64,000 nucleotides of DNA from an uncultured Clostridia bacterium. Its GTDB lineage: Bacteria; Bacillota; Clostridia; Lachnospirales; Anaerotignaceae. This document shows, one piece after another, positions 8,210 to 17,040 of the stretch (positions are counted from its first letter, which is position 1; each line of letters opens with the position of its first letter). A program made the position numbers and the translations under genes. The DNA lies in contig CALWSR010000005.1 in the NCBI GenBank assembly GCA_944384265.1, forward strand, positions 43,795 through 107,794. The letters are read 5' to 3'. Under the pieces are notes generated by a model that did not search any database, was not told where the DNA came from, and saw only the letters and a program-made list of their open reading frames with translations.

Positions 8210-8394
8210 GAATCTGTTGTCTTCCTATGAAATAAAATGCCATGAAATATTGATATTGCAGTCAAAAGCACTCCTTTGCACTGATAGAATGCGGAGGTAT
8301 TGACCATGCCCGAAATGATTTGGTGCATCTCTTTGAAAGAAAGCAGCATCAATCGTATTATCCATGCCTATTTACAATACCATATCATTTTTCA
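8210..8394 (-). repeat. Gene-leader repeat, family R (upstream of MoxR gene)
   Basis: On the minus strand it runs from AATGATATGGTATTGTAAAT through GATGCTGCTTTCTTTCAAA, GATGCACCAAATCA and TTTCGGGCAT to GCAATATCAATATTTCATGG and TTTCATAGGAAGACAACAG, ending about 25 bp before the MoxR ATG. Confidence 0.75.
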
Positions 8395-8543
8395 TACTCT
8401 GACAGATTCCAAAATAAAGAAATTATTTTTCATTGCTTATCATTTTAGTAGCAGTCCCTTTCTTTTGTCAACCGGAAATTCTGTGCATATTTCTATTTTT
8501 GAACATATACTTTTAAAAAAGAGGCACAAAGGCGGAATTTGGT

Positions 8544-10088
8544 ATGGAATTTGCTATATACAGCAGAAAATCAAAACAGACAGGAAAGGGGGAATCCATT
8601 GAAAATCAAATTGCAGTCTGCCAAAAATATATTGAAAACCACTTTGGCACACAGCATAACATACATATTTTTGCAGAAGAAGGATTTTCTGCAAAAAACA
8701 AAGAGCGTCCTCAGCTTCAAAATATGCTTTTGTGGGCAGAACAAAAAAAGCTGGATTATATTGTTTGCTATCGTTTAGACAGAATCAGCAGAAATGTGGG
8801 GGATTTTGCCCAGCTGACAGAAGAGCTTTCAAAATACGGCACTGCCTTTATTTGTGTGCAGGAGCAGTTTGATACAGCAACGCCCACGGGAAGAGCCATG
8901 ATGTATATGGCGTCTGTATTTGCTCAGCTGGAAAGAGAAACCATTGCAGAGCGTGTCAAGGACAATATGCTGCATTTGGCAAAAAAAGGCTATTGGCTGG
9001 GCGGCTCGCCTCCATTGGGCTTTGTATCCAAAAGGGTTGTGGAAAAAAATCACAGCTTTTGCTGTTTGCAGCAGCATAGCTCTGAAATTGTGACTGCCCA
9101 AAAAATATATTTGTTTTTTTTGCAATATTGCTCTCTTTCAGCGGTGAAAAGAAAATTGGAGGAGGAGCATATTTTTTCCAAACAAAATAAGCCCTTTTCA
9201 TTAACAGGCATAAAAGAGATACTGACCAATCCGGTTTATTGCCATGCAGACGCCCAAGCAAGGGCATATTTTTTAAATCAAAATGCCACTGTCACATTTT
9301 CAGAAGCACAATGCTCCCACAGCTATGGACTTTTGGCATATAACAAAAGAAATTATGCCAAAAAATCTGCGCCCAGACAAAAAACGGAGCATTGGATTGT
9401 GGCAAAGGGCAGACACAAAGCCATTGTGACAGGAAAACAGTGGATAGCGGTGCAGGCTATATTGCAAAGAAACAGGCCGTCTGTGGAGCAGTCAAAAACA
9501 GAAAATGAATATGCCCTGCTTTCTGGCATATTGTATTGCGGAAAATGCAAAAGCAAAATGCAGCCCAAAAAAAGAAGAAATCAGCAAAAAAATGCCATAG
9601 CATTTGACTATATCTGCAAGGGAAAGCTGCAAAAACAATGCACCATACAAAATTTGTCCGGAAGGGATACAGATGAAAAAACAGAAAAATTGCTTTTGGA
9701 ATATATTGCAGAAAAAAACTGCTTTGATGAAATTTTTCAAAAATATGAATGCCAATCCTTTTCTCAGCAAATGAAACAGTGCCAAAATGCCATTGCCTAT
9801 TGCCAAAGGCAAAAAGAAAACTATGTTATGCTGCTGGGAGAAAAAAGAGCAAACCGCATTTTAACAGAAGAAATCAATAAAAAATTGATAGAGCTGGAAC
9901 AGGAGCAAAATGTGTGGCGGCAGACACAATTTGCTTTGGAAAAAAAACAAATACAATGGCAGCAGAAAAAAAATATTTCTTTTTTTTCACTGTGGCAGGA
10001 GCTGTCCATCAAACAAAAGCAGGAGGCCATCCGTTTTTTGATAAAAAAGGGTATTTGGAATGGAGAAGAAATTTGCTATGATTTGTAA
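8544..10088 (+). CDS. Large serine recombinase (integrase)
   Basis: 514 aa. The N-terminal resolvase-type catalytic domain (about 1-150) has IYSRKS with Ser10 as predicted nucleophile, YRLDRISRN, and the hinge helix QLERETIAERVKDN. The recombinase domain spans about 155-290. A zinc ribbon at about 325-375 has CGKC and a downstream CKGK...C pair, followed by a Gln/Lys-rich coiled coil (about 400-480). Such enzymes integrate DNA at attP x attB and need a directionality factor to excise it. No obvious directionality factor is seen. The promoter is presumably in the 150 bp upstream. Confidence 0.95.
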   Translation: MEFAIYSRKSKQTGKGESIENQIAVCQKYIENHFGTQHNIHIFAEEGFSAKNKERPQLQNMLLWAEQKKLDYIVCYRLDRISRNVGDFAQLTEELSKYGTAFICVQEQFDTATPTGRAMMYMASVFAQLERETIAERVKDNMLHLAKKGYWLGGSPPLGFVSKRVVEKNHSFCCLQQHSSEIVTAQKIYLFFLQYCSLSAVKRKLEEEHIFSKQNKPFSLTGIKEILTNPVYCHADAQARAYFLNQNATVTFSEAQCSHSYGLLAYNKRNYAKKSAPRQKTEHWIVAKGRHKAIVTGKQWIAVQAILQRNRPSVEQSKTENEYALLSGILYCGKCKSKMQPKKRRNQQKNAIAFDYICKGKLQKQCTIQNLSGRDTDEKTEKLLLEYIAEKNCFDEIFQKYECQSFSQQMKQCQNAIAYCQRQKENYVMLLGEKRANRILTEEINKKLIELEQEQNVWRQTQFALEKKQIQWQQKKNISFFSLWQELSIKQKQEAIRFLIKKGIWNGEEICYDL

Positions 10089-10395
10089 AGGGAAGATAGA
10101 AGGAATGAGAAAAATATGCTATAATAAACAAAAAATGGTTTTGTTTATTTCATATGAAGCAGCATTCAGTATGGCAAATATTCTGCCCAAAAACAGCAGA
10201 AGGCTTTTTTGGGGCAGAATATGCAAATGGTTTTTCTGTGTTTACAGTCATGAAAAGGGAAAGAGTGTGTTTTTTTATGAATATATGGAATGAAAATTTT
10301 AAAAAGGGATTTTTTATGAAAGGTTGACATTTCACAGCCATTTATTTCATACAAAAAGCAACACAATCAAAAAGGGATTGTGTTGCGTTGGCAGG

Positions 10396-10595
10396 AAAAA
10401 GGATATGGCATTGCTTCAAAATAGAACAATGGTGTTGGTGTTATTTTTTTTGAAGGAAATGCACCAAACAGTTTAAGACATTTTCTATGCCCTCCCCTTT
10501 TGCATTTTGTAAAAGGGGAGAAATGCAAAGAATTGATTTTGGTTGTAAAATCAATGCTTTATGGCCTTCTATTTCATATGAAAGCAACAGAATCC
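10396..10595 (+). repeat. Gene-leader repeat, family R (second copy of 1865-2064)
   Basis: Identical to 1865-2064 because it lies in the duplicated part of the element. It ends 9 nt before the AGGAGG of the lipoprotein gene at 10620. Confidence 0.75.
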
Positions 10596-10619
10596 ACAAA
10601 AGCATAAGGAGGAAAAAAT

Positions 10620-11168
10620 ATGAATGTCATCAAAAAAATACGGGTTTGTTTTTTGTTTATATTTGTGACAGCATTGTTTGCAGGCTGCAGCAAAGAGGAT
10701 ACTGCTCCAAGAGAGTATACCAATGCAGGAGAAAATTATGCTTTGACACTGTCGGGAAATTGGATACAAGATACAGGAGCCAGCAATGAGGATATGCTTG
10801 TGGCATATTTTGATGAGGAAAAAAACATGAGCATTTCCATACAGCGCTATGACAAAGAAATCGCCAAGGATACCATGGGACTGGATACATTGGAGCGTTT
10901 TCAAGTGTATTATCAAACAAATGCCTTTATTGCAGGGCTGTATGCTGCGGCAGAGGTGACACAGCAGGACTATACTATGGTAAACATGACAGCCGCAGTG
11001 GCAGAAGAGCTGGTTTTAAGTGAAGAGGATACGGTGATAAAAGCATTTTGTGTGGTGGCAGAATCTGAAAATGCCTATTATACCTGCACCATAACAGGAG
11101 AGCAGTCTGTTTATGACAAAGAAATTGCAGTTTTAAAAGAGGCGTTATCCAATTTGAGTGAAAAATAA
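10620..11168 (+). CDS. Small secreted lipoprotein (second copy)
   Basis: Identical to 2089-2637: 182 aa, lipobox LFAGC with Cys23 predicted to be lipidated. It lies between the recombinase and the minus-strand hypothetical gene. Its surface location and presence on a mobile element fit an accessory role, but nothing in the sequence reveals the ligand. Confidence 0.85.
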   Translation: MNVIKKIRVCFLFIFVTALFAGCSKEDTAPREYTNAGENYALTLSGNWIQDTGASNEDMLVAYFDEEKNMSISIQRYDKEIAKDTMGLDTLERFQVYYQTNAFIAGLYAAAEVTQQDYTMVNMTAAVAEELVLSEEDTVIKAFCVVAESENAYYTCTITGEQSVYDKEIAVLKEALSNLSEK

Positions 11169-11543
11169 CAAAGCATTTTTCAAAAACAGCTGTTTCCAAT
11201 GGATATAAAAAGGAATTGTAACAAGCCATTATCATTTCAAAAGCAGTGCGGTATTTCAAATGCTGACGGTTTATTTTAAAAAGCTTTATGATAAAATGAA
11301 CGGAATCAAATGGGATTGAAAATGAGGAGAAGGATATGAATGTAAAGTGGAGGCAGCAAAAGGGATACAAACGGGTGATGTTAAAAAATGAAAAATCAAA
11401 AAAAATATAAAAGCTTCTTTATTTGCCCATGGAAATTTGTTTGCTGAAAAACCTGATTGGTATAAAAGCATTCTTTTTTACAGTCTAAAGTGCTGTCCCT
11501 TAAAAGGGGCAGCACTGAAACAGGAAGACAATAGCCAAGCCTT

Positions 11544-12086
11544 TTATTTTTTGTATATGATTAAATCACTTGATGTTGCTATGATAAATATATTGCCCCA
11601 TTTATTAAAGCCATATGCTTTTATTTCAAAGCCATCAAATACAATCCGGCAATTTTGAGGAGAATGATGCCAACAACAGTAGCTTGGCATAAAAACAATC
11701 TGTTGGTTTGGCCAAAGAGGAGAAATTTGCTCCAGCATATCCCCGGCCTTGGTATAGTGCCTTAATCCGCCTCCGCCTTCCCCTGCAATATGTATTGTTT
11801 CTCCTTCCAGCCCTTGTGCATAGGCAATCAAATCATATTCATCATAAATTTCATCCACATATCTTTTTTTGCCTGTATTGCAGTCAATTAAGCTTTGATG
11901 CTGTGAAGAAATACAAATCAGTTGTTCTGTATGTATTTCAGAAAATCCCACATACATCAGTCCTCCCACTGCCATGCTGCTGCGTTTCCATCCTTCAGGA
12001 ATGCCATTGGGAATTTGCTTTATGATTTCAAAAAGCCGTGCTTGATTTTCTTTTTGCATTTGCTGTTTTTGTGTCCAGTCAAACAT
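11544..12086 (-). CDS. Uncharacterised 180-aa protein (second copy)
   Basis: Identical to 3013-3555. It is the last gene before the element's right end, convergent with the lipoprotein gene, with a hairpin at 11489-11516 between them. No recognisable catalytic motif. Glycine-rich centre GEGGGGLRHY and a final IATSSDL segment are its most distinctive features. Confidence 0.8.
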   Translation of the reverse strand: MFDWTQKQQMQKENQARLFEIIKQIPNGIPEGWKRSSMAVGGLMYVGFSEIHTEQLICISSQHQSLIDCNTGKKRYVDEIYDEYDLIAYAQGLEGETIHIAGEGGGGLRHYTKAGDMLEQISPLWPNQQIVFMPSYCCWHHSPQNCRIVFDGFEIKAYGFNKWGNIFIIATSSDLIIYKK

Positions 12087-12102
12087 TTTGTTTTCCTCCC
12101 TT

Positions 12103-12328
12103 TTGTATGAAAAGCTGCTGCCTGATATAGCAGGCTAGGCCATTTGCTTTGCAGCCAACATCATTTTTTTGTATTTCTCCTTTGTCATATGCTGTGCAGC
12201 TCCCTTTTTCCTCCTTGTTTTTTAGATACATTGATAGTGGGCCAAAATGATTGCAGTGAATCAAAGAAAACAGCATCCATTTCCTTGCCCTGTTTTCAAG
12301 CTTCCCATTTACAATACCATATCATATT
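12103..12328 (-). repeat. Gene-leader repeat, family R (second copy of 3572-3797)
   Basis: Identical to 3572-3797 and placed upstream of the gene at 11544-12086 on the minus strand. Confidence 0.6.
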
Positions 12329-12792
12329 TTATATGCTGTCATACAGCATTCAGATACATTTGTGTTTAGCATAACCGTATGAAAAATATTTTTCAAGCCT
12401 TTTTTCACAGGGGCAAAAATGTATTGTTTTTCAAATTTTATGGAGGCGGCCTGGGCCTGGATACGATTTTTTATGCTCTTTTTTTATTTCGGCAGTATTT
12501 TATTGCTTTGTATTGTATAGGTCAGTAATATAGGTATGCAGGACAAACACATGGGTTAAATTTTTAGGAACAAACAATTACAATACAGCTAGATATAGGC
12601 CCTCGGCTATTCTTTTCAGCATCATAGAAGGATATTGACTGTATAAAAGTAAATGTATTCCGGAATATTTTGTATAAAAACCTATTTTTTCACAGATTGT
12701 TCATTCATGTGTTTATTGTGTGATAGGTATGCTGTTTTATTGACAGAAGGTATATGGTACTGCTTTACACATATACAGCAGAGTATATTTTT

Positions 12793-12836
12793 TGCCCTGG
12801 CAATGGTTGCCCTTTCCCTACGATTATTATGCTTGC
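12793..12836. other. Putative attR: element right end fused to feoB
   Basis: The left arm is the same TGCCCTGGCAATGGTTGCC as in the attP-like site at 4262. After the core TT (12814-12815) the sequence becomes CCCTACGATTATTATGC, coding FPTIIML of FeoB. The left side in the feoB frame reads PGNGC, which resembles the CNGR that normally precedes FPT in FeoB, consistent with attP resembling attB. Confidence 0.7.
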
Positions 12837-13527
12837 CAGCGTTTTTTTTGCAGGGGGCAATCCCTTTTTTGCAGGACTGTTTGTCATTGCTGTGCTGATA
12901 CTTTCTGTTATGATTACATTGGCTGTTTCCCGTATGTTGGGTGCCACTGTGTTAAAAGGCATTCCTTCCTCTTTCACATTGGAGCTGCCTCCATACAGAA
13001 GACCCCAGATTATAAAAGTGGTGATTCGAAGTGTATTGGACAGAACCATATTTGTATTGGGCAGGGCAATTTGTGTGTCTGTTCCTGCCGGTGCATTGAT
13101 ATGGCTTTTGCAAAATGTCACCATAGCAGATATCACATTGCTGGAGGGTCTTTCTCAAATATTATCTCCTCTGGGAGGGGCCATGGGATTAAGCGGTGTG
13201 ATATTGGCAGCGTTTATATTGGGCATTCCTGCCAATGAAATTGTCATACCCATTATATTGATGTGCTATTGCCAAAGCGGTATGCTGACAGAAGCTTCCG
13301 GATTGGCAGAAATGGGAGAACTATTAAAGGAGAACGGCTGGACAGCATTGACGGCACTTTCGGCAGTGTTGTTTTCACTGAATCATTTTCCTTGTGCCAC
13401 AACCCTTTGGACCATTGCAAAGGAAACAAAAAGTGCAAAATGGACAGCAGTGGCATTTTTGTTGCCTACTATGATAGGTATTTTGATTTGTACCACAGTC
13501 AATACAGTGGGAAATTTATTTTTTTGA
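12816..13527 (+). pseudogene. feoB: feoB 3' fragment: C-terminal membrane part of ferrous iron transporter B
   Basis: From FPTIIML onward the frame encodes about 236 residues matching the second gate region and C-terminal helices of FeoB (AGALIWLL, GGAMGLSGVILAAFILGIPANEIVIPIILM, NHFPCATTLWTIAKE, ending VGNLFF). The N-terminal GTPase domain and first gate are missing: the element has separated them, and they should lie left of the array, outside the window. The open frame extends back into the element to an ATG at 12754 with a poor ribosome binding site, so a truncated 257-aa product is possible. Clean excision at the TT core could restore the gene. Confidence 0.85.
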
Positions 13528-13530
13528 TAC

Positions 13531-13566
13531 AAAAAGGCGAAGGATTTGGCAGCTTTCGCCTTTTTT
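13531..13566 (+). terminator. Rho-independent terminator after feoB
   Basis: AAAAAGGCGAA pairs perfectly with TTCGCCTTTTT around an 11-nt loop, starting 4 bp after the stop codon and ending in six T's. It separates feoB from the copper operon. Confidence 0.85.
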
Positions 13567-13601
13567 GATGCATAAAAACAAAAACCACATAAAATACTAT
13601 A

Positions 13602-13653
13602 TTGACAAAAAGGAAATACAGCATTACAATAACACTATACCCCTGGGGGGTAT
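13602..13653 (+). promoter_or_regulatory. copA promoter with CsoR-type operator
   Basis: TTGACA (13602-13607), 17-bp spacer, TACAAT (13625-13630). Just downstream at 13637-13653 the arms ATACCCC and GGGGTAT flank a 3-nt centre. This G-tract dyad is the form of operator bound by CsoR-family repressors, and csoR is the last gene of the same cluster, so copper-relieved autoregulation is likely. Confidence 0.8.
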
Positions 13654-13671
13654 TAGAAAGAGGTGACAGAT

Positions 13672-16200
13672 GTGAAACAAAAATTTGATGTAACAGGCAT
13701 GACTTGCAGTGCTTGCAGCGCCCATGTGGAAAAAAGCGTGTCAAAATTGCAGGGGATTTGTTCTGTCAATGTAAATTTACTGCAAAACGCTATGACAGTA
13801 GAATATGAAGAGGATAAGCTGACAGAAAATGAAATTATAAAAGCAGTGGAGCAAGGAGGCTATGGCGCAAGAGTACATGGTGCAGAAAGTACCTCTCAGC
13901 CTATGGAAAATATAGCACAGACAGAAATGGATGCCATGAAAAAAAGACTCATTTGGTCATTTGTATTTTTGGTGCCTTTGTTTTATATTTCCATGGGGCA
14001 TATGATGGGTATGCCCTTGCCGGCTATATTGTCAGGCCATGAAAATGTGATGTCATTTGCGTTGACACAGCTGTTTTTGACATTGCCCATATTGTATCTG
14101 AACAGGAAATATTTTTCCGTGGGATTTCAGGCACTGTGGCGCCGTTCTCCCAATATGGATTCTTTGATTGCATTGGGTGCCTCTGCGGCTTTTGTATATA
14201 GTGTCAGTGCCATTTATGCCATAGGCTATCATATGGGGCATGGAGATATGGCGGCGGCACACAGCTATGGCATGGAATTTTATTTTGAATCGGCAGGCAT
14301 GATATTGACTCTCATTACAGTGGGAAAATATATGGAAACCCGCTCAAAGGGCAAAACGTCGGAAGCCATTACAAAGCTGTTGGATTTGGCCCCTAAAAAA
14401 GCCACAGTGCTTCAAAATGGAGTGGAAAGGGAAATTCCCATAGAGCAGGTGCAAAAAGGGGATATCATTGTGGTGCGTCCCGGTCAAAGCATACCGGTAG
14501 ACGGCAAAATCATAGAAGGCACCTCTGCTGTGGATGAATCTGCATTGACAGGAGAGAGCATTCCTGTTGAAAAAAATGTGGGAGATACGGTCATTGGTGC
14601 AACAATCAACAAAACAGGTTATTTTCAGTTTCGGGCAGAAAAAGTGGGAAGTGACACCACACTTTCTCAAATTGTGCAGCTGGTGGAGGAAGCCGGTGCC
14701 TCCAAAGCTCCCATTGCAAAGCTGGCCGATAAAGTCAGCGGCATATTTGTTCCCGTAGTCATTGCCATTGCAGTCATTGCCATGGCAGTGTGGCTGCTTG
14801 TGGGCTATTCCTTCAGCTTTGCCCTTTCCATTGGCATTGCAGTGCTTGTCATATCCTGCCCCTGTGCATTGGGCTTGGCAACACCTACCGCCATTATGGT
14901 GGGTACAGGAAAAGGAGCAGAAAACGGTATATTGATAAAATCTGCCGAAAGCCTAGAAATTGCCCACGAAATTGATACTGTGGTGCTGGATAAAACAGGA
15001 ACCGTGACAGAAGGCAAGCCCCGTGTGACAGATGTGATTTTGGCAGAGGGTGTGTTTCAAAACAGGCTGTTAAAATGTGCCGCCGCAGTGGAACAGCTCT
15101 CTGAGCATCCCCTTTCTGAAGCCATTGTAGAATATGCCAAAGAAAAAAATGTTGCGGCAGAAAAGGGAGAACATTTTGAAACCGTTGCAGGAGAGGGCAT
15201 CAAAGCAGATGTTTTGGGAAAAAAGGTGATTGCAGGCAATCAAAAAATGATGAAGGCAGAAAATGTGCAATATGATGCGCTTTTTCAAAAAGCAGAGGCA
15301 TTGGCGGAGGAAGGCAAAACACCTTTGTATTTTGCAGAAGAAAAAAAGCTTTTGGGTGTGATAGCAGTGGCAGATGTGGTAAAGCCCACCAGTAAAGAAG
15401 CCATTGCAAAATTTGAGCAAATGGGCATTGATGTGGTTATGCTGACAGGGGACAACCAAAAAACGGCACAGGCCATTGCAAAGCAGGTGAATTTAAAAAA
15501 TGTGGTGGCAGAGGTACTGCCTCAGGACAAAGAAAAACAGGTCAGACAAATACAGCAGCAGGGCAAAAGGGTGGCCATGATTGGCGACGGCATAAATGAT
15601 GCACCGGCATTGGCCAGAGCAGATGTGGGCGTGGCCATTGGCGCCGGCACAGATGTTGCCATAGAATCGGCAGATATTGTGCTGATGAAAAGCGATTTGT
15701 TGGATGCTGCGGCGGCCATACAGCTTAGCCGTGCAGTCATAAGAAATATCAAACAAAATCTGTTTTGGGCATTTTTTTATAATGCATTGGGCATTCCCCT
15801 GGCGGCAGGAGTGTTTTATACAGCATTGGGCTGGAAGCTCAATCCCATGTTTGCAGCAGCGGCAATGAGCTTTAGCTCTGTATTTGTGGTTACAAATGCT
15901 TTGCGTTTAAAATGGTTCCGTCCTGATTTTAAAAAGGCTCATACAATGCAGATACAAAACAATGAAAAAAGGGAAAACAAGGAGGAATTTCATATGAAAA
16001 AGGTATTGACCATTGAAGGAATGATGTGCGGACACTGCACATCCAGAGTAGAGCAGGCATTAAATGCATTGGATGGTGTGCAGGCGCAGGTAAGCCTGGA
16101 AGAAAAAACTGCCACTGTTACAGCACAAAAAGAGGTTGGCGAGGAAGAACTGGTAAAGGCTGTTACAGATGCAGGCTACACTGTAATAGATGTGCAGTGA
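13672..16200 (+). CDS. copA: Copper-exporting P1B-type ATPase with N- and C-terminal HMA domains
   Basis: 842 aa from a GTG at 13672, chosen because AGAGG lies 9 nt upstream; a GTG at 13663 would sit directly on that site. The N-terminal heavy-metal domain has MTCSAC (Cys12, Cys15). Core motifs: actuator TGES, metal-binding CPC (Cys396-Cys398) in a membrane helix, phosphorylation site DKTGT (Asp440), HP in SEHPLSE, and [10 protein letters not shown]. The C-terminus carries a second HMA domain with MMCGHC (Cys786, Cys789), an unusual position. That tail begins at a Met with its own ribosome binding site. The protein pumps Cu(I) out of the cytoplasm. Confidence 0.95.
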   Translation: MKQKFDVTGMTCSACSAHVEKSVSKLQGICSVNVNLLQNAMTVEYEEDKLTENEIIKAVEQGGYGARVHGAESTSQPMENIAQTEMDAMKKRLIWSFVFLVPLFYISMGHMMGMPLPAILSGHENVMSFALTQLFLTLPILYLNRKYFSVGFQALWRRSPNMDSLIALGASAAFVYSVSAIYAIGYHMGHGDMAAAHSYGMEFYFESAGMILTLITVGKYMETRSKGKTSEAITKLLDLAPKKATVLQNGVEREIPIEQVQKGDIIVVRPGQSIPVDGKIIEGTSAVDESALTGESIPVEKNVGDTVIGATINKTGYFQFRAEKVGSDTTLSQIVQLVEEAGASKAPIAKLADKVSGIFVPVVIAIAVIAMAVWLLVGYSFSFALSIGIAVLVISCPCALGLATPTAIMVGTGKGAENGILIKSAESLEIAHEIDTVVLDKTGTVTEGKPRVTDVILAEGVFQNRLLKCAAAVEQLSEHPLSEAIVEYAKEKNVAAEKGEHFETVAGEGIKADVLGKKVIAGNQKMMKAENVQYDALFQKAEALAEEGKTPLYFAEEKKLLGVIAVADVVKPTSKEAIAKFEQMGIDVVMLTGDNQKTAQAIAKQVNLKNVVAEVLPQDKEKQVRQIQQQGKRVAMIGDGINDAPALARADVGVAIGAGTDVAIESADIVLMKSDLLDAAAAIQLSRAVIRNIKQNLFWAFFYNALGIPLAAGVFYTALGWKLNPMFAAAAMSFSSVFVVTNALRLKWFRPDFKKAHTMQIQNNEKRENKEEFHMKKVLTIEGMMCGHCTSRVEQALNALDGVQAQVSLEEKTATVTAQKEVGEEELVKAVTDAGYTVIDVQ
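15994..16200 (+). CDS. copZ: CopZ-like copper chaperone, probable internal start within copA
   Basis: Inside copA and in the same frame, AAGGAGGAATTTCAT directly precedes an ATG, an ideal initiation signal. Translation from here gives a 68-aa protein with one HMA domain (MMCGHC) and the usual beta-alpha-beta layout, the size of a standalone CopZ chaperone. The preceding residues ([15 protein letters not shown]) look like a linker or a former intergenic region. The locus may make both a CopA-CopZ fusion and free CopZ. Whether both forms occur cannot be told from sequence. Confidence 0.6.
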   Translation: MKKVLTIEGMMCGHCTSRVEQALNALDGVQAQVSLEEKTATVTAQKEVGEEELVKAVTDAGYTVIDVQ

Positions 16201-16212
16201 GGAGAAAAGCGT

Positions 16213-16473
16213 ATGAAGGCTGATGAAAAACAAATTACACGACTGCTGAAAACAGCAAGGGGACAGCTGGACGGCATTTTAAAAATGGTGGAGGAAGACA
16301 GATATTGTGTAGACATTTCAAATCAAATACTGGCCACAGAGGCCATACTCAAAAAAGCAAACAAAGAAATACTCCGGGCCCATATGAAATGCTGTGTCAA
16401 AGAAGCACTGCAAACGGGACAGGAGGATAAAAAAATAGATGAATTGATTGATATCATAGATAAGCTGAAATAG
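16213..16473 (+). CDS. csoR: CsoR-family copper-sensing repressor
   Basis: 86 aa, all-helical DUF156/CsoR family. Cys32, His57 and Cys61 reproduce the spacing of the Cu(I)-binding Cys-His-Cys set of CsoR. The N-terminal helix has the conserved RLLKTARGQLDGI segment used in DNA binding. It starts 12 bp after copA with GAGG upstream, so it is co-transcribed. Apo-CsoR would repress through the G-tract dyad at 13637-13653 and release it on binding copper. Confidence 0.9.
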   Translation: MKADEKQITRLLKTARGQLDGILKMVEEDRYCVDISNQILATEAILKKANKEILRAHMKCCVKEALQTGQEDKKIDELIDIIDKLK

Positions 16474-17040
16474 ATAAGCTGAAATAATGCAGGTTTTTAA
16501 AGCATTTTCTGAAATAAGCCCTGAAACAAAATAGCGTGTATTCTAAAAGGAATCCAGCGGGTATGACAAGTGGCTTGAGAAGCAATGAAAATAAAAACGC
16601 TTTGTCATAAAAAAGCAATGTTTTTTAGAAATGCTTTTTGAGATTATCAAAAAATCCATTGTTGCAGCAATAAAAAAAGAGGCAGACAATACTTTAAATC
16701 ATAAAGGAATGTGAAAGGCTTCTGCTGATTTAAAATGCTGAAAAAATATGGTCTGGCCGGGTATTTGAAAAGCAATGATGTTCAAATATCCATATCATAA
16801 AACAAAATCAAAACAGCTGTGCTTTCCGGACAGAAATGTCTAAAAGCCGGCTGTTTTTTTTGAAAGAGGTCACTGTATGTGCTTTGATGATAGCTTCAAA
16901 AAGAAAGAAGGGTATTTTGATTATAATATCAATGCATTTTTGCAGATAATGGGAAATTTTGAAAAAAGAAAGAGCTTTATAAACACAATTATGTATTTTC
17001 AATCAAAAAAGCATATGATTGGAAGACTGGTGGTATGAAA
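16474..17040. other. Gene-free region after csoR
   Basis: No convincing gene. At 16808-16860 an imperfect hairpin (AAAACAGC with GCTGTTTT, inner GGACA with TGTC) ends in eight T's and could be a terminator. A 54-codon frame starting at 16876 (MCFDDSFKKK) has only a weak ribosome binding site and no recognisable homology. Confidence 0.4.

Larger units (their letters stand above)
4285..12815 (+). mobile_element. 8531-bp integrative element with large serine recombinase, inserted in feoB
   Basis: Left end is at the attP-like junction with a preceding copy; right end is fused to feoB coding sequence. Cargo in order: 45-aa protein (-), HAD phosphatase (-), VWA protein (-), MoxR ATPase (-), recombinase (+), lipoprotein (+), 180-aa hypothetical (-). 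No conjugation or phage structural genes are seen. The recombinase lies near the middle of the unit rather than beside an end, which is unusual. The element shares repeat families R and S with the rest of the chromosome, suggesting long residence in this lineage. Confidence 0.7.

Noticed and set aside
8300..8602. 100-codon plus-strand frame upstream of the recombinase
   Set aside because: It is antisense to the family R repeat and overlaps the recombinase start; no ribosome binding site or recognisable product.
1..12815. Composite-transposon interpretation (two copies of a 4.3-kb unit flanking a 4.2-kb core)
   Set aside because: There are no DDE transposase ends or target duplications, and the attP-like dyad at 4262-4305 explains the breakpoint better as an element-element junction.
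16876..17040. 54-codon frame MCFDDSFKKK after csoR
   Set aside because: Weak ribosome binding site, no recognisable family, and composition like the surrounding non-coding DNA; mentioned only in the intergenic entry.
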